NCBI RefSeq assembly: GCF_001179845.1
Contig: NZ_CVSB01000045.1
Coordinates: forward strand, 55,001-119,000
DNA from: Candidatus Pelagibacter communis
GTDB taxonomy: Bacteria > Pseudomonadota > Alphaproteobacteria > Pelagibacterales > Pelagibacteraceae
DNA length: 64,000 nt
Direction of reading: 5' to 3'
Below, piece by piece: positions 25,358 to 34,581 of the stretch. Both the position numbers and the translations under genes were made by a program. Below the pieces are notes generated by a model. That model saw only the letters and a list, made by a program, of their open reading frames with translations, ran no database searches and had not been told where the DNA came from. Each line of letters starts with the position of its first letter. Position 1 is the first letter of the stretch.

Positions 25358-26098
25358 TTAAAAGTTCTTTAATTTTTCAAGCATTTTATCATTAATTGCA
25401 CTACTTGATGCTCGAATATCTATATTGTTCTGATCGAATTTATCTAAATCATTAACTATTCCACCTGCCTCCTCTACACACAAGGCTCCTGCTGCCACGT
25501 CCCAAATATTAATTTTATTATGAAAAAAACCATCTAATCTTCCTGAAGCTACATAAGCCAAGTCTAAAGCCGCACATCCGCTGTATCTCATATTTAAATT
25601 GCTGAATTTGACTCCTTCATGGTTACTTGAAAACAAACATTCATCAATTAAATTTTTGTTTGATACTCGTAATCTTTGATTGTTTAGATATGCTCCTTTG
25701 TTTTTTTCTGCATAAAACATTTCATCTTTAATAGGATCATAAATCAAACCACTAATTATTTCTTTTTTAGATTCAAGAGCTAAACAAATTGCAAAATGAG
25801 GAATACCATGTAGAAAATTTGTTGTACCATCTATTGGATCAATAATCCAAATATTATCTTTATCTTTGTTTTCAATTGAACCAATTTCTTCTGATAAAAA
25901 AGAATAATTTTTTTTTGTTTTAGAAAGTTCTTCAATTAGAATTTTTTCTACATGTTTATCAGTTTTTGTAACAAAATCTCGGGGTCCTTTTTTAGATACC
26001 TGTAGTTTCTCAACTTCTCCAAAATCTCTTATTACAGACTTTGAGGCTTTTTCAGCTGCTTTGATCATAATATTTAAATTTGAAGATATAGAGATCAT
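25358..26098 (-). CDS. suhB: Inositol monophosphatase family protein
   Basis: A 246-residue metal-dependent phosphatase with the family motifs EEIGS near 70-74, WIIDPIDGTTNF (D87, D90) and WDVAAGALCVEEAGG near the C-terminus. These residues bind Mg2+ and the phosphate ester. SuhB-type proteins hydrolyse inositol phosphates and also act in rRNA antitermination in E. coli; which role applies here is not visible. The stop lies 35 bp before rpmE, and the start is one base from the efp stop on the same strand, so it is in the tkt-to-rpsU gene series. Confidence 0.92.
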   Translation of the reverse strand: MISISSNLNIMIKAAEKASKSVIRDFGEVEKLQVSKKGPRDFVTKTDKHVEKILIEELSKTKKNYSFLSEEIGSIENKDKDNIWIIDPIDGTTNFLHGIPHFAICLALESKKEIISGLIYDPIKDEMFYAEKNKGAYLNNQRLRVSNKNLIDECLFSSNHEGVKFSNLNMRYSGCAALDLAYVASGRLDGFFHNKINIWDVAAGALCVEEAGGIVNDLDKFDQNNIDIRASSSAINDKMLEKLKNF

Positions 26099-26099
26099 T

Positions 26100-26660
26100 T
26101 TAGATTTTTTTAATGTATTCTAAATTTCTAGTATCAACTATGATTTCATCGCCTGCTTCAATAAAAGGAGGAACTTGAATATTTAAACCATTATCAAGAG
26201 TTGCTGGTTTGTAAGATGATGACACAGTTTGTCCTTTAAGAGCTGCATCAGTAGTTTCAATTTTACACTGTACTTGGTTAGGTAATTCAATAGATAGTGG
26301 GTTTTCGTTATAAAAACTTACAGAAACTTCTAAGTTTTCAGTTAAAAGTTTACCTTTCTCACCTACAGTTTCTTTTTTTATTTCTATTTGTTCAAATGTT
26401 TTTGGATCCATAAAAAAATAATTTGTTTCATCACTATATAGATAATTGTAAGTCTTTTCCTCCAGTGACGCTTTTTCTACCGTTTCACTTGATCTAAATC
26501 TTTCATTTAATTTTGTATTTTTATTTAAGCTTTTCATTTCAACTTGAGCAAAAGCGCCACCTTTTCCTGGTTTTACATGTTGAGTTTTCAAAACTTGCCA
26601 TAAATCATTTTTATATTCTAAGAGCATTCCAACTCTTATTTCTCCAGCATTAATTTTCAT
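26100..26660 (-). CDS. efp: Translation elongation factor P
   Basis: The 186-residue protein has three EF-P beta-barrel domains. It shows VKPGKGGAFAQVEMKSL in domain I, with K33 at the position modified with beta-lysine or rhamnose-type groups in other bacteria, and the C-terminal signature GLNIQVPPFIEAGDEIIVDTR here split as LNIQVPPFIEAGD and IIVDTR. EF-P rescues ribosomes stalled at polyproline. A lysine at this position points to lysylation if any, but no epmA or epmB gene is in the window. It overlaps thiE by four bases (ATGA). Confidence 0.96.
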   Translation of the reverse strand: MKINAGEIRVGMLLEYKNDLWQVLKTQHVKPGKGGAFAQVEMKSLNKNTKLNERFRSSETVEKASLEEKTYNYLYSDETNYFFMDPKTFEQIEIKKETVGEKGKLLTENLEVSVSFYNENPLSIELPNQVQCKIETTDAALKGQTVSSSYKPATLDNGLNIQVPPFIEAGDEIIVDTRNLEYIKKI

Positions 26661-27277
26661 TTTAATCTTTCTATAGCTTGTAACGGTTTATATATTTTAT
26701 TTTTCCAAATGTAGCCTGAAATAGCTAAAAAATTTGCATTATTCAATAATAGATTTTTATAATTAACAGCATTAATTCCACCAATAGCTACAGTTGGTAT
26801 TTTTGTAAATTTTTTAACTTGATTTAAAATTTTTATAGAGGCTACATGCTTAGTTTTTTTAGTTTTAGATTCATTAAAAGCGCCAAAAGCAATGTAATCA
26901 GCTTTAGCTTTAATTGCTTTTTTTGCTAAATTCATAGAATTATTACAAGTAATTCCTATAATTTTTTTACCAAGTATTTTTTTTGCAATTTTAATATTCA
27001 TATCTTTTTGACCCAGATGGCAACCATCTGCGTTTAATTTTAAAGCAAGTAAAGGATCATCGTTAATTATAAATTTTACTTTATTTTTTTTACAAATATT
27101 CTTAATTTTTTTTCCAATTATAATTTTCTTTTTAAGAGAATGATTTTTAAGTCTAAGTTGAAAAAAACTTACTTTTCCAGTTTTTAAAACTAATTTTAAA
27201 TTTTTATAGAAAGAATTAGGAATTTTGTTAGGAGAAATAAGATAAATAAATTTTTTTTTAATTATTTTCAAGCTCAC
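26657..27277 (-). CDS. thiE: Thiamine-phosphate synthase
   Basis: This 206-residue TIM-barrel protein has the ThiE landmarks FFQLRLKNHS near the N-terminus, FIINDDPLLALKLNADGCHLGQ (DD and HLGQ bind metal and pyrophosphate), and VAIGGINAVNY near the C-terminus. It joins HMP pyrophosphate to the thiazole phosphate to make thiamine phosphate. SAR11 strains are known to need HMP from outside, so ThiE plus ThiD (46200) would finish thiamine from imported HMP. It overlaps fba by 20 bp at its start and efp by 4 bp at its end. No riboswitch precedes it. Confidence 0.9.
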   Translation of the reverse strand: MSLKIIKKKFIYLISPNKIPNSFYKNLKLVLKTGKVSFFQLRLKNHSLKKKIIIGKKIKNICKKNKVKFIINDDPLLALKLNADGCHLGQKDMNIKIAKKILGKKIIGITCNNSMNLAKKAIKAKADYIAFGAFNESKTKKTKHVASIKILNQVKKFTKIPTVAIGGINAVNYKNLLLNNANFLAISGYIWKNKIYKPLQAIERLK

Positions 27278-28268
27278 TAGACCATTTTCCTTGAGCAGCT
27301 AAAGTACACATTTTAGCCCTATGATTAAAAGTAGTTTGAGCTGCCTCTACATTTTTAATATCATTAGACCAAACTTTTAAAGCACTTTGTTGAAGAGCTC
27401 TTCCATATGAATAGGTCATTATAAAATTGGTATTGTTGTTTTTATTTATTAAATTTAAATTTTCTGTAGCTTCAATTTCAGATTGCCCTCCAGATAAAAA
27501 AGCTATTCCAGGAACTTCATTAGGTACACAATTTTTAAGGCATTCCAATGTTTTGATAGAAACTTCTTCACTAGTAATTTTATTTTCTAATAGGTTGCCA
27601 GACAAAATCATATTTGGTTTTAAAATAATTCCCGATAAATCAACTTTGTGTAAAATTAGTTCCTCAAAACATTTTTTGATTACTTCTGATGTTTTATTAA
27701 AACAAACTTCTGCAGAATGGTTTCCATCCATTAATACCTCGGGTTCTACTATCGGAACCATTCCATTTTCCTGAACTAGTGCAGAGTATCTAGCAAGTGC
27801 ATGAGCATTACTACTTATTGCCAGTTTGCTTGGATAATTTTCACCAATAGAATAGACACCTCTCCATTTTGTAAATCTTGCTCCAAGATCATAATATATT
27901 TTTAATCTATCTCTAAGGCCATCTAATCCTTCTGTGACTTTTTCTTTAGGAGAATTTGCTAAATCTTTTGCGCCAGTATCAACTTTAATTCCAGGAACTG
28001 CACCTGAACTAGATATTAAATTTGGTATTGATTTTCCTGTACTTGAAATTTGATTGATGGTTTCATCGTAAAGAATAACACCACCTATATAATCCTTCAT
28101 TCCATCTGATGAAAAAAGAATTTCTCTGAAGGAAAGTCTGTTTTCTGGAGTTGATTTGACATTTACTGCTTCAAGTCTTTTAGTCATAGTTCCATTGCTC
28201 TCATCAGCCGCTAGTATACCTTTGCCGTTGGAAATTATTTTAAGTGCAATATTATTTAATTCAGACAT
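27258..28268 (-). CDS. fba: Class I fructose-bisphosphate aldolase
   Basis: A 336-residue class I aldolase, the Schiff-base type also found in animals and plants. Marks are GKGILAADESNGTMTKRL near the N-terminus, WRGVYSIG, VEPEVLMDG and ILKPNMILSG with the substrate and Schiff-base lysines, and FLSGGQSEIEA. It cleaves or forms fructose-1,6-bisphosphate between glyceraldehyde-3-phosphate and dihydroxyacetone phosphate. It is one base from pgk, in the series tkt-gap-pgk-fba. No phosphofructokinase is present in the window, so direction may be gluconeogenic; that is inference. Confidence 0.95.
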   Translation of the reverse strand: MSELNNIALKIISNGKGILAADESNGTMTKRLEAVNVKSTPENRLSFREILFSSDGMKDYIGGVILYDETINQISSTGKSIPNLISSSGAVPGIKVDTGAKDLANSPKEKVTEGLDGLRDRLKIYYDLGARFTKWRGVYSIGENYPSKLAISSNAHALARYSALVQENGMVPIVEPEVLMDGNHSAEVCFNKTSEVIKKCFEELILHKVDLSGIILKPNMILSGNLLENKITSEEVSIKTLECLKNCVPNEVPGIAFLSGGQSEIEATENLNLINKNNNTNFIMTYSYGRALQQSALKVWSNDIKNVEAAQTTFNHRAKMCTLAAQGKWSSELENN

Positions 28269-28269
28269 T

Positions 28270-29448
28270 TTAATTTAATGCGGTTATACCAGGAAGGTTT
28301 TTACCTTCAAGATATTCTAAAAATGCTCCACCTGCAGTTGAAACAAAATTAAACTCATTAACAGCTTTTAAATTATTTAATAAAGAAACTGTGTCTCCAC
28401 CACCAGCAACTGAAAAAATTTTGTTTGCTTTATTGTTTTCAACTATTTTTTTTGCTATTTGAATACTTCCATAAGCAAAATTTGGATTTTCAAAATATCC
28501 TGCGGGTCCATTCCAAAGTATAGTTTTACTATCATCAATAATATTTGTTATTTTTTCTATAGTTTTTGGACCTATATCTAATATCATTTCATCAGATAAT
28601 ATTTTACTCAATTCTTGCTTTTGAGGAGACCCATTTAAATCTTTAGATACAATTACATCTTCTGGATAGATTATTTTACATTTTTCTTTTTTTGATAGAG
28701 AGATGATTTCTTCTACTATTTTATCGCAATTTTTTTCTTTAATAGATTTGCCAACACTATTTCCAAAATATTCTATAAAATTATTAGCCATACCCCCAAC
28801 AATTATAATATTATCAAATTTAGGAATTAAATTTTTAATAACATTAATCTTAGTTGAAATTTTAGACCCACCAATAATACAAGTAATCGGTCTGGTAATT
28901 TCAGAAGTTATCTTATTAAGTGCATTCACTTCTAAGTCTAGCTGCAACCCAGAAAATGAGGGTAAGAATTTTGGAATTTCACAAATTGAGGCATGAGCTC
29001 TATGCGAACAAGAAAAAGCATCATTTACATATATATCTCCAAGACTCGATAGATGTTCTGCAAACTTATTATCATTTTGCTCTTCTTCAGAATAAAATCT
29101 AATATTTTCTAAAATAAAAATATCCTCATTATACTCATTTAAGAAATCTTTACTTTTTAATTCTTTAATATTTTCAGTAATAAGTTTTACTTTTTTTTTT
29201 AATTTATTTTGTAATTCTGTACGAATTGGTTCCAGAGAAAGCTCTATATCTGTTTTACCTTTTGGTCTTCCAACATGAGATAAAATTATAATTTTAGCTT
29301 TTTCTTTAATCAAAAAATTTAATGTAGGAAGAATTTTATCAATTCTTGTTGTGTCTGTTATTTTTCCTCTATTTATAGGAACATTTAAATCTAGTCTTAA
29401 TAATATTTTTTTATTGATAAGATTTTTTTCATTTATAATACTTCTCAT
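28270..29448 (-). CDS. pgk: Phosphoglycerate kinase
   Basis: The 392-residue two-domain kinase has the N-terminal LLRLDLNVPINRGKITDTTRI and LSHVGRPKG motifs for 3-phosphoglycerate, and a C-terminal nucleotide domain with ILWNGPAGYFE and VAGGGDTVSLL. It interconverts 1,3-bisphosphoglycerate and 3-phosphoglycerate with ATP formation. Length is standard. It overlaps gap by one base at its start and precedes fba on the minus strand, forming a lower-glycolysis block. All key motifs are present. Confidence 0.97.
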   Translation of the reverse strand: MRSIINEKNLINKKILLRLDLNVPINRGKITDTTRIDKILPTLNFLIKEKAKIIILSHVGRPKGKTDIELSLEPIRTELQNKLKKKVKLITENIKELKSKDFLNEYNEDIFILENIRFYSEEEQNDNKFAEHLSSLGDIYVNDAFSCSHRAHASICEIPKFLPSFSGLQLDLEVNALNKITSEITRPITCIIGGSKISTKINVIKNLIPKFDNIIIVGGMANNFIEYFGNSVGKSIKEKNCDKIVEEIISLSKKEKCKIIYPEDVIVSKDLNGSPQKQELSKILSDEMILDIGPKTIEKITNIIDDSKTILWNGPAGYFENPNFAYGSIQIAKKIVENNKANKIFSVAGGGDTVSLLNNLKAVNEFNFVSTAGGAFLEYLEGKNLPGITALN

Positions 29449-30455
29449 TAAGAGATTTTATGCAAAGTTTCAGCGATATCACACATTCGATTAGAAAAGC
29501 CCCATTCATTATCATACCATGCTGATATTTTACCCATATTACCTCCAACCACATTTGTTAAAGAAGCATCTACTATTGCAGAAGCAGGATGATGATTAAA
29601 ATCTATAGATACTAATTTTTCATGAGTAACTTCTAAGATATTTTTTAATTTATTTTTTGATGCTTCTTCAAAGGCATCATTAATTTTTTTTATACTAATA
29701 TCTTTTTTTGTACAAAAAACTAATTCAACCAGAGAAACATTAGGAGTAGGCACTCTCATCGCAACACCTTCCAGTTTCCCTTTGAGGTTTGGTATTATTT
29801 CTCCTATTGCTTTCGAAGCTCCTGTTGAGGTAGGAACTATCGATTGACTGGCAGATCTTGCTCTTCTTGGATCCTTGTGAGAATTATCTAAAATTCTTTG
29901 ATCACTAGTAAATGCATGAATAGTAGTCATAAAACCTTTTTCGATTTCAAAACTTTCATCAAGAACGCTGGTTACTGGTGCTAGACAATTTGTAGTGCAT
30001 GATGCAGCAGATATTATTTTATCTTCTTTAGTAATTATATTTTCATTAACACCAAATACTATTGTTTTATCAGCATTTTTACATGGAGCAGAAACGATCA
30101 CTTTTTTTGCACCATTTTCTATATGAGGAAAGAGTTTTTCTTTCGAATTAAATTTTCCAGTACATTCGAAAACATAATCAACATCATGTTTTTTCCAATT
30201 TATGTCTTCAATTTTTGTTTCTTGAGAAAATGTAATTTTATTTTTATTAATTATTAAATGATTTAGATCAAAATCTAAATCAGCATTTAATTTTCCATGT
30301 ACAGAATCATATTTGATTAATTTAGATGTAGTTTCCGAATTTGACCTGTTGTTTATATGATTAATTTTTAATTTTTTATTTTTACTTTCGACAATTGATC
30401 TAACAACCATACGACCAATCCGTCCCATTCCATTAATTCCAATTTTAATTGTCAT
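29448..30455 (-). CDS. gap: Glyceraldehyde-3-phosphate dehydrogenase
   Basis: This 335-residue enzyme has IGINGMGRIGRMV at 5-17 for NAD binding and the catalytic SAASCTTNCLAP with C153, then the HAFTSDQRILD loop. It oxidises glyceraldehyde-3-phosphate with phosphate to 1,3-bisphosphoglycerate. It sits one base after tkt's stop and shares a base with pgk. The SxTTNCLAP loop is standard; the co-enzyme preference (NAD or NADP) cannot be read with certainty. The gene is in the same minus-strand operon as pgk and fba. Confidence 0.97.
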   Translation of the reverse strand: MTIKIGINGMGRIGRMVVRSIVESKNKKLKINHINNRSNSETTSKLIKYDSVHGKLNADLDFDLNHLIINKNKITFSQETKIEDINWKKHDVDYVFECTGKFNSKEKLFPHIENGAKKVIVSAPCKNADKTIVFGVNENIITKEDKIISAASCTTNCLAPVTSVLDESFEIEKGFMTTIHAFTSDQRILDNSHKDPRRARSASQSIVPTSTGASKAIGEIIPNLKGKLEGVAMRVPTPNVSLVELVFCTKKDISIKKINDAFEEASKNKLKNILEVTHEKLVSIDFNHHPASAIVDASLTNVVGGNMGKISAWYDNEWGFSNRMCDIAETLHKIS

Positions 30456-30456
30456 T

Positions 30457-32415
30457 TTATTTATTTAATAATTTTTTAGTGATTTTTTTAATGTTTGTAC
30501 TTTCTAGTCCAAAATATTTATAAATATCTTTATAGGGTGCACTTTTTCCGAATTCATCAATTCCAAAAGCAATACCGTTATCACCTACATATTTTTTCCA
30601 ACAATCGCTTGATCCAGCTTCAATGGATATTTTAAATTTTGTTTCTTCTAAAACTTTATTTTTATAAGATTTTGATTGTAATTCAAAAAGTTCCATACAA
30701 GGCATTGATATCACCTTGGAATATATTTTATCTTTGGCTAATTTATGGCTAACCTCTAATGCTAGATTAACTTCAGATCCACTCGCTAATATTGTTAGAT
30801 TAATTTTTTTATTTGTTCTTAAAACCTCATAAGCACCTAATGAGCATAAGTTTTTATTTGGGTATGTTTTTCTCACTGGATTTAAATTTTGTCTTGTTAA
30901 AGATAGTACGCTAGGTGTTTTTGAGCTTTTTAATGCATGTTCCCAACACTCGATAGTTTCAATTCTATCAGCAGGTCTGAATACATTTAGGTTAGGTATA
31001 GCCCGTAAGCCCGAAAGCTGTTCTATAGGTTGATGGGTAGGACCATCTTCTCCAAGCCCAATAGAGTCATGAGTCATTACATAAATGACTCTTTTTTTCA
31101 TCAAGGCAGACAATCTGATCGAAGGTTTGCAATAATCAGAAAATATTAAAAAAGTACCTCCATAAGGAATTAGATTACTGTGAAGTGCGATACCATTCAT
31201 AACTCCACTCATTGCGTGTTCTCTCACTCCATAGTGAATGTAGTCACCAGTAAAATCTCCTGGTTTAATTATTTTATGGTTTTTAGTTTTTGTATTATTT
31301 GATCCCGCTAAATCAGCAGAGCCACCAATTAAATTATTTTTTTGTTTTGTTAATGCATTCAATGTCATTTCTGAACATTTTCTAGTAGCTAAATTTTTTG
31401 GCTCCTTTATTGCATTCTCTTTTTCTTTCTTAAGCACCGTAGTAAAGTTATTTTTTAAAGTTTGATTAAATTTTATTTTTTTTCTTTTTAATGCTTTGTT
31501 CCATTTTTTTTCTAAAATTTCACCTCTTTCGCCAATTTTTCTCCATTTGTTTAAAATGTGATTTGGGATATCAAAAGGTTTGGTTTTCCAATTTAAGGCT
31601 TTTCTTACAAGCTTGATTTCATTTACTCCCAATGGACTTCCATGGGACGATGCTTTTCCTGATTTATTCGGTGAACCATATCCAATCTTTGTTTTACAAG
31701 AAATCACAGTAGGTTTTTTAGCTTTTTGAACTTTTTTTAGTGCTTTAAAAATTTCTTTTTCATTATGACCGTTGATAGAAATATAATCCCAACCATATCC
31801 TTCAAATCTTTTTTTAAAATTATCTGAAACTGCGAGATTTGTTGGACCATCAATGGAAATTGAATTGTTATCAAATAGCATAACTAAATTTTTAAGTTTT
31901 AAATGTCCTGCTAAACTCATCGCTTCATGACTTATTCCTTCCATTAAGCATCCATCTCCAGCTAAAACATAAGTTTTGTGATTAATTAAATCTTTACCTA
32001 TTTTATTTTTTAAAATTTCTTCAGCTATTGCAAAACCAACTGCATTAGATATACCTTGTCCAAGAGGACCTGTTGTAGTTTCAATACCTGTTTTCGGATG
32101 ATATTCAGGATGTCCAGCACAAATAGAATTAAGCTGCCTGAATTTTTTAATATTATTAATTGATATGCTTTTATATCCAGTTAGGTAAAGCAAAGAATAT
32201 AAAAGCATAGAACCATGACCAGCAGACAAAACAAATCTATCTCTATTTAACCAATCTGGATTCTTTGGATTAAATCTTAAAAAATTTTTGAATAACACTG
32301 TTGCAACATCTGCCATACCCATTGGCATTCCTGGGTGACCTGAATTTGCTTTTTGAACAGCATCAATTGATAAAAATCTGATGCAATTAGCTAAATCATT
32401 GTGTAGTTTGCTCAA
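30457..32415 (-). CDS. tkt: Transketolase
   Basis: The 652-residue thiamine-diphosphate enzyme has N-terminal [13 protein letters not shown] and the TPP-binding [16 protein letters not shown], the central pyrimidine domain with [26 protein letters not shown], and a C-terminal domain ending in GESTNI-like sequence. It transfers two-carbon units between sugar phosphates. It heads the minus-strand glycolysis series, diverging across 53 bp from the coiled-coil/zapA genes. It needs thiamine diphosphate, whose last steps are encoded by thiE in the same series. Length is as expected (usually 650-670). Confidence 0.97.
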   Translation of the reverse strand: MSKLHNDLANCIRFLSIDAVQKANSGHPGMPMGMADVATVLFKNFLRFNPKNPDWLNRDRFVLSAGHGSMLLYSLLYLTGYKSISINNIKKFRQLNSICAGHPEYHPKTGIETTTGPLGQGISNAVGFAIAEEILKNKIGKDLINHKTYVLAGDGCLMEGISHEAMSLAGHLKLKNLVMLFDNNSISIDGPTNLAVSDNFKKRFEGYGWDYISINGHNEKEIFKALKKVQKAKKPTVISCKTKIGYGSPNKSGKASSHGSPLGVNEIKLVRKALNWKTKPFDIPNHILNKWRKIGERGEILEKKWNKALKRKKIKFNQTLKNNFTTVLKKEKENAIKEPKNLATRKCSEMTLNALTKQKNNLIGGSADLAGSNNTKTKNHKIIKPGDFTGDYIHYGVREHAMSGVMNGIALHSNLIPYGGTFLIFSDYCKPSIRLSALMKKRVIYVMTHDSIGLGEDGPTHQPIEQLSGLRAIPNLNVFRPADRIETIECWEHALKSSKTPSVLSLTRQNLNPVRKTYPNKNLCSLGAYEVLRTNKKINLTILASGSEVNLALEVSHKLAKDKIYSKVISMPCMELFELQSKSYKNKVLEETKFKISIEAGSSDCWKKYVGDNGIAFGIDEFGKSAPYKDIYKYFGLESTNIKKITKKLLNK

Positions 32416-32468
32416 AATTATCCTGACTAGACTAAGAAGAATCTATTTAATAATATAAATATATATAT

Positions 32469-32792
32469 ATGAATTCTATAAACGAAAAAGAAAAAAAATT
32501 AAATATTGCATTAGAGGAATTAAAAAATTTAGATCTAACAAATCCTGAATTACAAAAAAATATCGAAAATTTAAGCACAAAACAAAATCAATTAGAAATT
32601 GAAAAAACAAAGATTGAAGAAAAATATAAAACGTTGCTTGAGGAACATGAAAATTTATCAAAAAAACTTGAGGATTTAATAAATAAAGAAAAGCTGGAAG
32701 AAAGAAAACAAATCGAATTTTCTGAAAAAATTGACGAACTTAATCAAGAAACTGACACACTATTGGATGAAATAGATAAATGGCAAATGTAA
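32469..32792 (+). CDS. Small coiled-coil protein upstream of zapA (DUF4164-like)
   Basis: A 107-residue, highly charged protein that is almost all heptad-like coiled coil (LEEHENLSKKLEDLINKEK and similar), with no membrane helix or signal peptide. Small coiled-coil proteins, often assigned to DUF4164, lie just upstream of zapA in many alphaproteobacteria. The 3' end overlaps zapA by 13 bp, suggesting coupled translation and a role with ZapA at the division site. The family call is from position and character rather than a clear motif. Confidence 0.6.
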   Translation: MNSINEKEKKLNIALEELKNLDLTNPELQKNIENLSTKQNQLEIEKTKIEEKYKTLLEEHENLSKKLEDLINKEKLEERKQIEFSEKIDELNQETDTLLDEIDKWQM

Positions 32793-33226
32793 GTATAAAA
32801 TTTAACAATAAAGAGTTTTTGCTCGCTTGTGAAGATGGACAAGAGGAGCACTTAGAAGAATTGTTAATTCAGATTAACAAAAAGTTTAATAATTTAAAAA
32901 ATGATTTGGGAAATCTAGGCGAAAATAAATTATTATTAATTACAGCTGTAAAAATAATGGATGAATATTACGAAACTAAGAAAAAAGTAGATCAAAAAAA
33001 AGAAGAATTAAATGATCTATCAAAAAAATTTAAAGAACTAAAATCTTTAATTTACGATTATAGGGATACAAAAGAATCTGAAATTGAAAAACTAAATCTT
33101 GATCACGAAAATTTAAAACAAGAAATTGACGATAATCAAAAAAAATACGAAAATTTAATTGATGAAGCTGCGGATCAAATATCAAATTTTGTAAAAAAAG
33201 CAAAATTAGAAAACATTTCAAAGTAG
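32780..33226 (+). CDS. zapA: Cell division protein ZapA
   Basis: The 148-residue protein has a globular N-terminal ZapA domain (VSIKFNNKEFLLACEDGQEEHLEELL, then LLLITAVKIMDEYYE) and a long C-terminal coiled coil (about 70-148). ZapA cross-links FtsZ filaments at the division ring in the cytoplasm. It is longer than the ~105-residue E. coli protein because of the extended coiled coil, as in several alphaproteobacteria. It precedes the 5-formyl-THF cyclo-ligase gene by 4 bp, a conserved neighbourhood in many bacteria, but without the 6S RNA gene often found between. Confidence 0.85.
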   Translation: MANVSIKFNNKEFLLACEDGQEEHLEELLIQINKKFNNLKNDLGNLGENKLLLITAVKIMDEYYETKKKVDQKKEELNDLSKKFKELKSLIYDYRDTKESEIEKLNLDHENLKQEIDDNQKKYENLIDEAADQISNFVKKAKLENISK

Positions 33227-33230
33227 GTCT

Positions 33231-33776
33231 GTGAGCAAATCTAAGCTAAGAAGTAAAATTTTAAATCTTAGAAAAAAAAATTCGAATAAAAAACTTAGTC
33301 TCAATCCTGACAGAATTTATCGATTTTTAAATAAAAATAAAATTAATTTCAAAAATGTAGGAGGGTATTACCCTTGTAATTATGAAATTGATGACTTGGA
33401 TACGCTTTATTTTTTAAGAAACAAAAAGGCAAATATTTCCTTACCAATAATTAGAGAAAATAACCAAATGGATTTTTTTGAATGGACAAATAAAGATCCT
33501 TTAAAAATTAATAAGTATGGAATTGCTGAGCCAACTTTAGGAAAGAAAATTTACCCAGATATAATATTTGTTCCTTTAGTAGCTTATGATGATGATTTGA
33601 ATAGACTGGGCTATGGTGGAGGATTTTATGATCGTTATTTAGAAAAAGTATCTAAAATTAAAAAAATATTTAAAATTGGATTAGGATTTTCATACCAGGA
33701 GATAAAAAAAATACCTATCAATAAGTATGATAAAAAACTTGATTTAATAATAACCGAGAAAAAAATTATACAATGA
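33231..33776 (+). CDS. 5-formyltetrahydrofolate cyclo-ligase
   Basis: This 181-residue protein has the family's N-terminal KSKLRSKILNLRKK, a central Y-P-C/N-Y-E-I strand and the nucleotide-binding signature RLGYGGGFYDRYL near 127-139. It converts 5-formyl-THF to 5,10-methenyl-THF using ATP, recycling folate. The GTG start at 33231 follows zapA by 4 bp, and its end overlaps the next gene by four (ATGA). Its place next to zapA is a widely conserved pairing. The symbol varies between organisms, so none is given. Confidence 0.92.
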   Translation: MSKSKLRSKILNLRKKNSNKKLSLNPDRIYRFLNKNKINFKNVGGYYPCNYEIDDLDTLYFLRNKKANISLPIIRENNQMDFFEWTNKDPLKINKYGIAEPTLGKKIYPDIIFVPLVAYDDDLNRLGYGGGFYDRYLEKVSKIKKIFKIGLGFSYQEIKKIPINKYDKKLDLIITEKKIIQ

Positions 33777-34576
33777 GAATTTTATTTTTAGGAGATGTTG
33801 TTGGAATTTCAGGATGTTCAAAATTAACAAGTAATTTATTAAATGAAATTGACAAAAATAAAATCGATTTTGTAATAGTAAACGGTGAAAATGCAGCAGT
33901 TCAAGGTGTAGGGCTAACTAAAGAAATATGTAAGGATTTTTTTAATTGTGGAGTTGATGTTATTACAACCGGCAATCATGTTTGGGATCAAAAAGAAATT
34001 ATGGAATTTATTGATAAAGAAGAAAGATTATTAAGACCTAAGAATTTATTTGAACCTGCACCAGGAAAAGGTTTTCAGATTTATAAAATAAAGAATGATA
34101 TAAAAATTGGAGTTCTTAATCTGATGGGCAACGTTTTTATGAAAAAGTGTGAAGATGTTTTTGAAGCTTCTCAAAAATTTTTAAAAGAAAATGAAATGAA
34201 AAAGGATTTTGATTTACTTGTAGTTGATTTCCATGGTGAAATTACTAGCGAAAAAAATGCTATAGGACATCTATTTGATGGAAAGGCAACTCTAGTGGTT
34301 GGAACCCATACTCATATCCCAACAAATGATGCCAGAATACTTAATAATGGCACTGGATATCAAACCGATGCAGGTATGTGTGGGGATTATGACTCAGTGA
34401 TTGGAATGAATAAAGAAAATTCCTTGAATAGATTTTTAAAAAAGAATTCAGTGAAACACTTTCCTGCTACTGGAGATGCTACTTTGTGTGGTGTTATAGT
34501 AGATTGTGATATAAAAACAGGTTTAGCAATAGACATCAAAAGCTATGTATACGGAGATCAACTAAAAAATATTTAA
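33773..34576 (+). CDS. YmdB-family metallophosphoesterase
   Basis: The 267-residue protein opens MRILFLGDVVGISG and contains VNGENAAVQGVGLT, ITTGNHVWDQKEI, VDFHGEITSEK and VGTHTHIPTNDARIL, the metal-ligating motifs of the YmdB-type phosphoesterases (TIGR00282 group). Relatives hydrolyse cyclic nucleotides or phosphodiesters; in Bacillus YmdB is a 2',3'/3',5'-cNMP phosphodiesterase. The substrate here is unknown. It overlaps the folate gene by four bases and precedes yebC by 5 bp. All expected metal ligands (D8, N and H residues) are present. Confidence 0.9.
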   Translation: MRILFLGDVVGISGCSKLTSNLLNEIDKNKIDFVIVNGENAAVQGVGLTKEICKDFFNCGVDVITTGNHVWDQKEIMEFIDKEERLLRPKNLFEPAPGKGFQIYKIKNDIKIGVLNLMGNVFMKKCEDVFEASQKFLKENEMKKDFDLLVVDFHGEITSEKNAIGHLFDGKATLVVGTHTHIPTNDARILNNGTGYQTDAGMCGDYDSVIGMNKENSLNRFLKKNSVKHFPATGDATLCGVIVDCDIKTGLAIDIKSYVYGDQLKNI

Positions 34577-34581
34577 AGATC

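Noticed and set aside
33226-33231. 6S RNA gene expected between zapA and the 5-formyl-THF cyclo-ligase
   Set aside because: Only four bases separate the two genes, so 6S RNA cannot lie here; it would have to be elsewhere in the genome.
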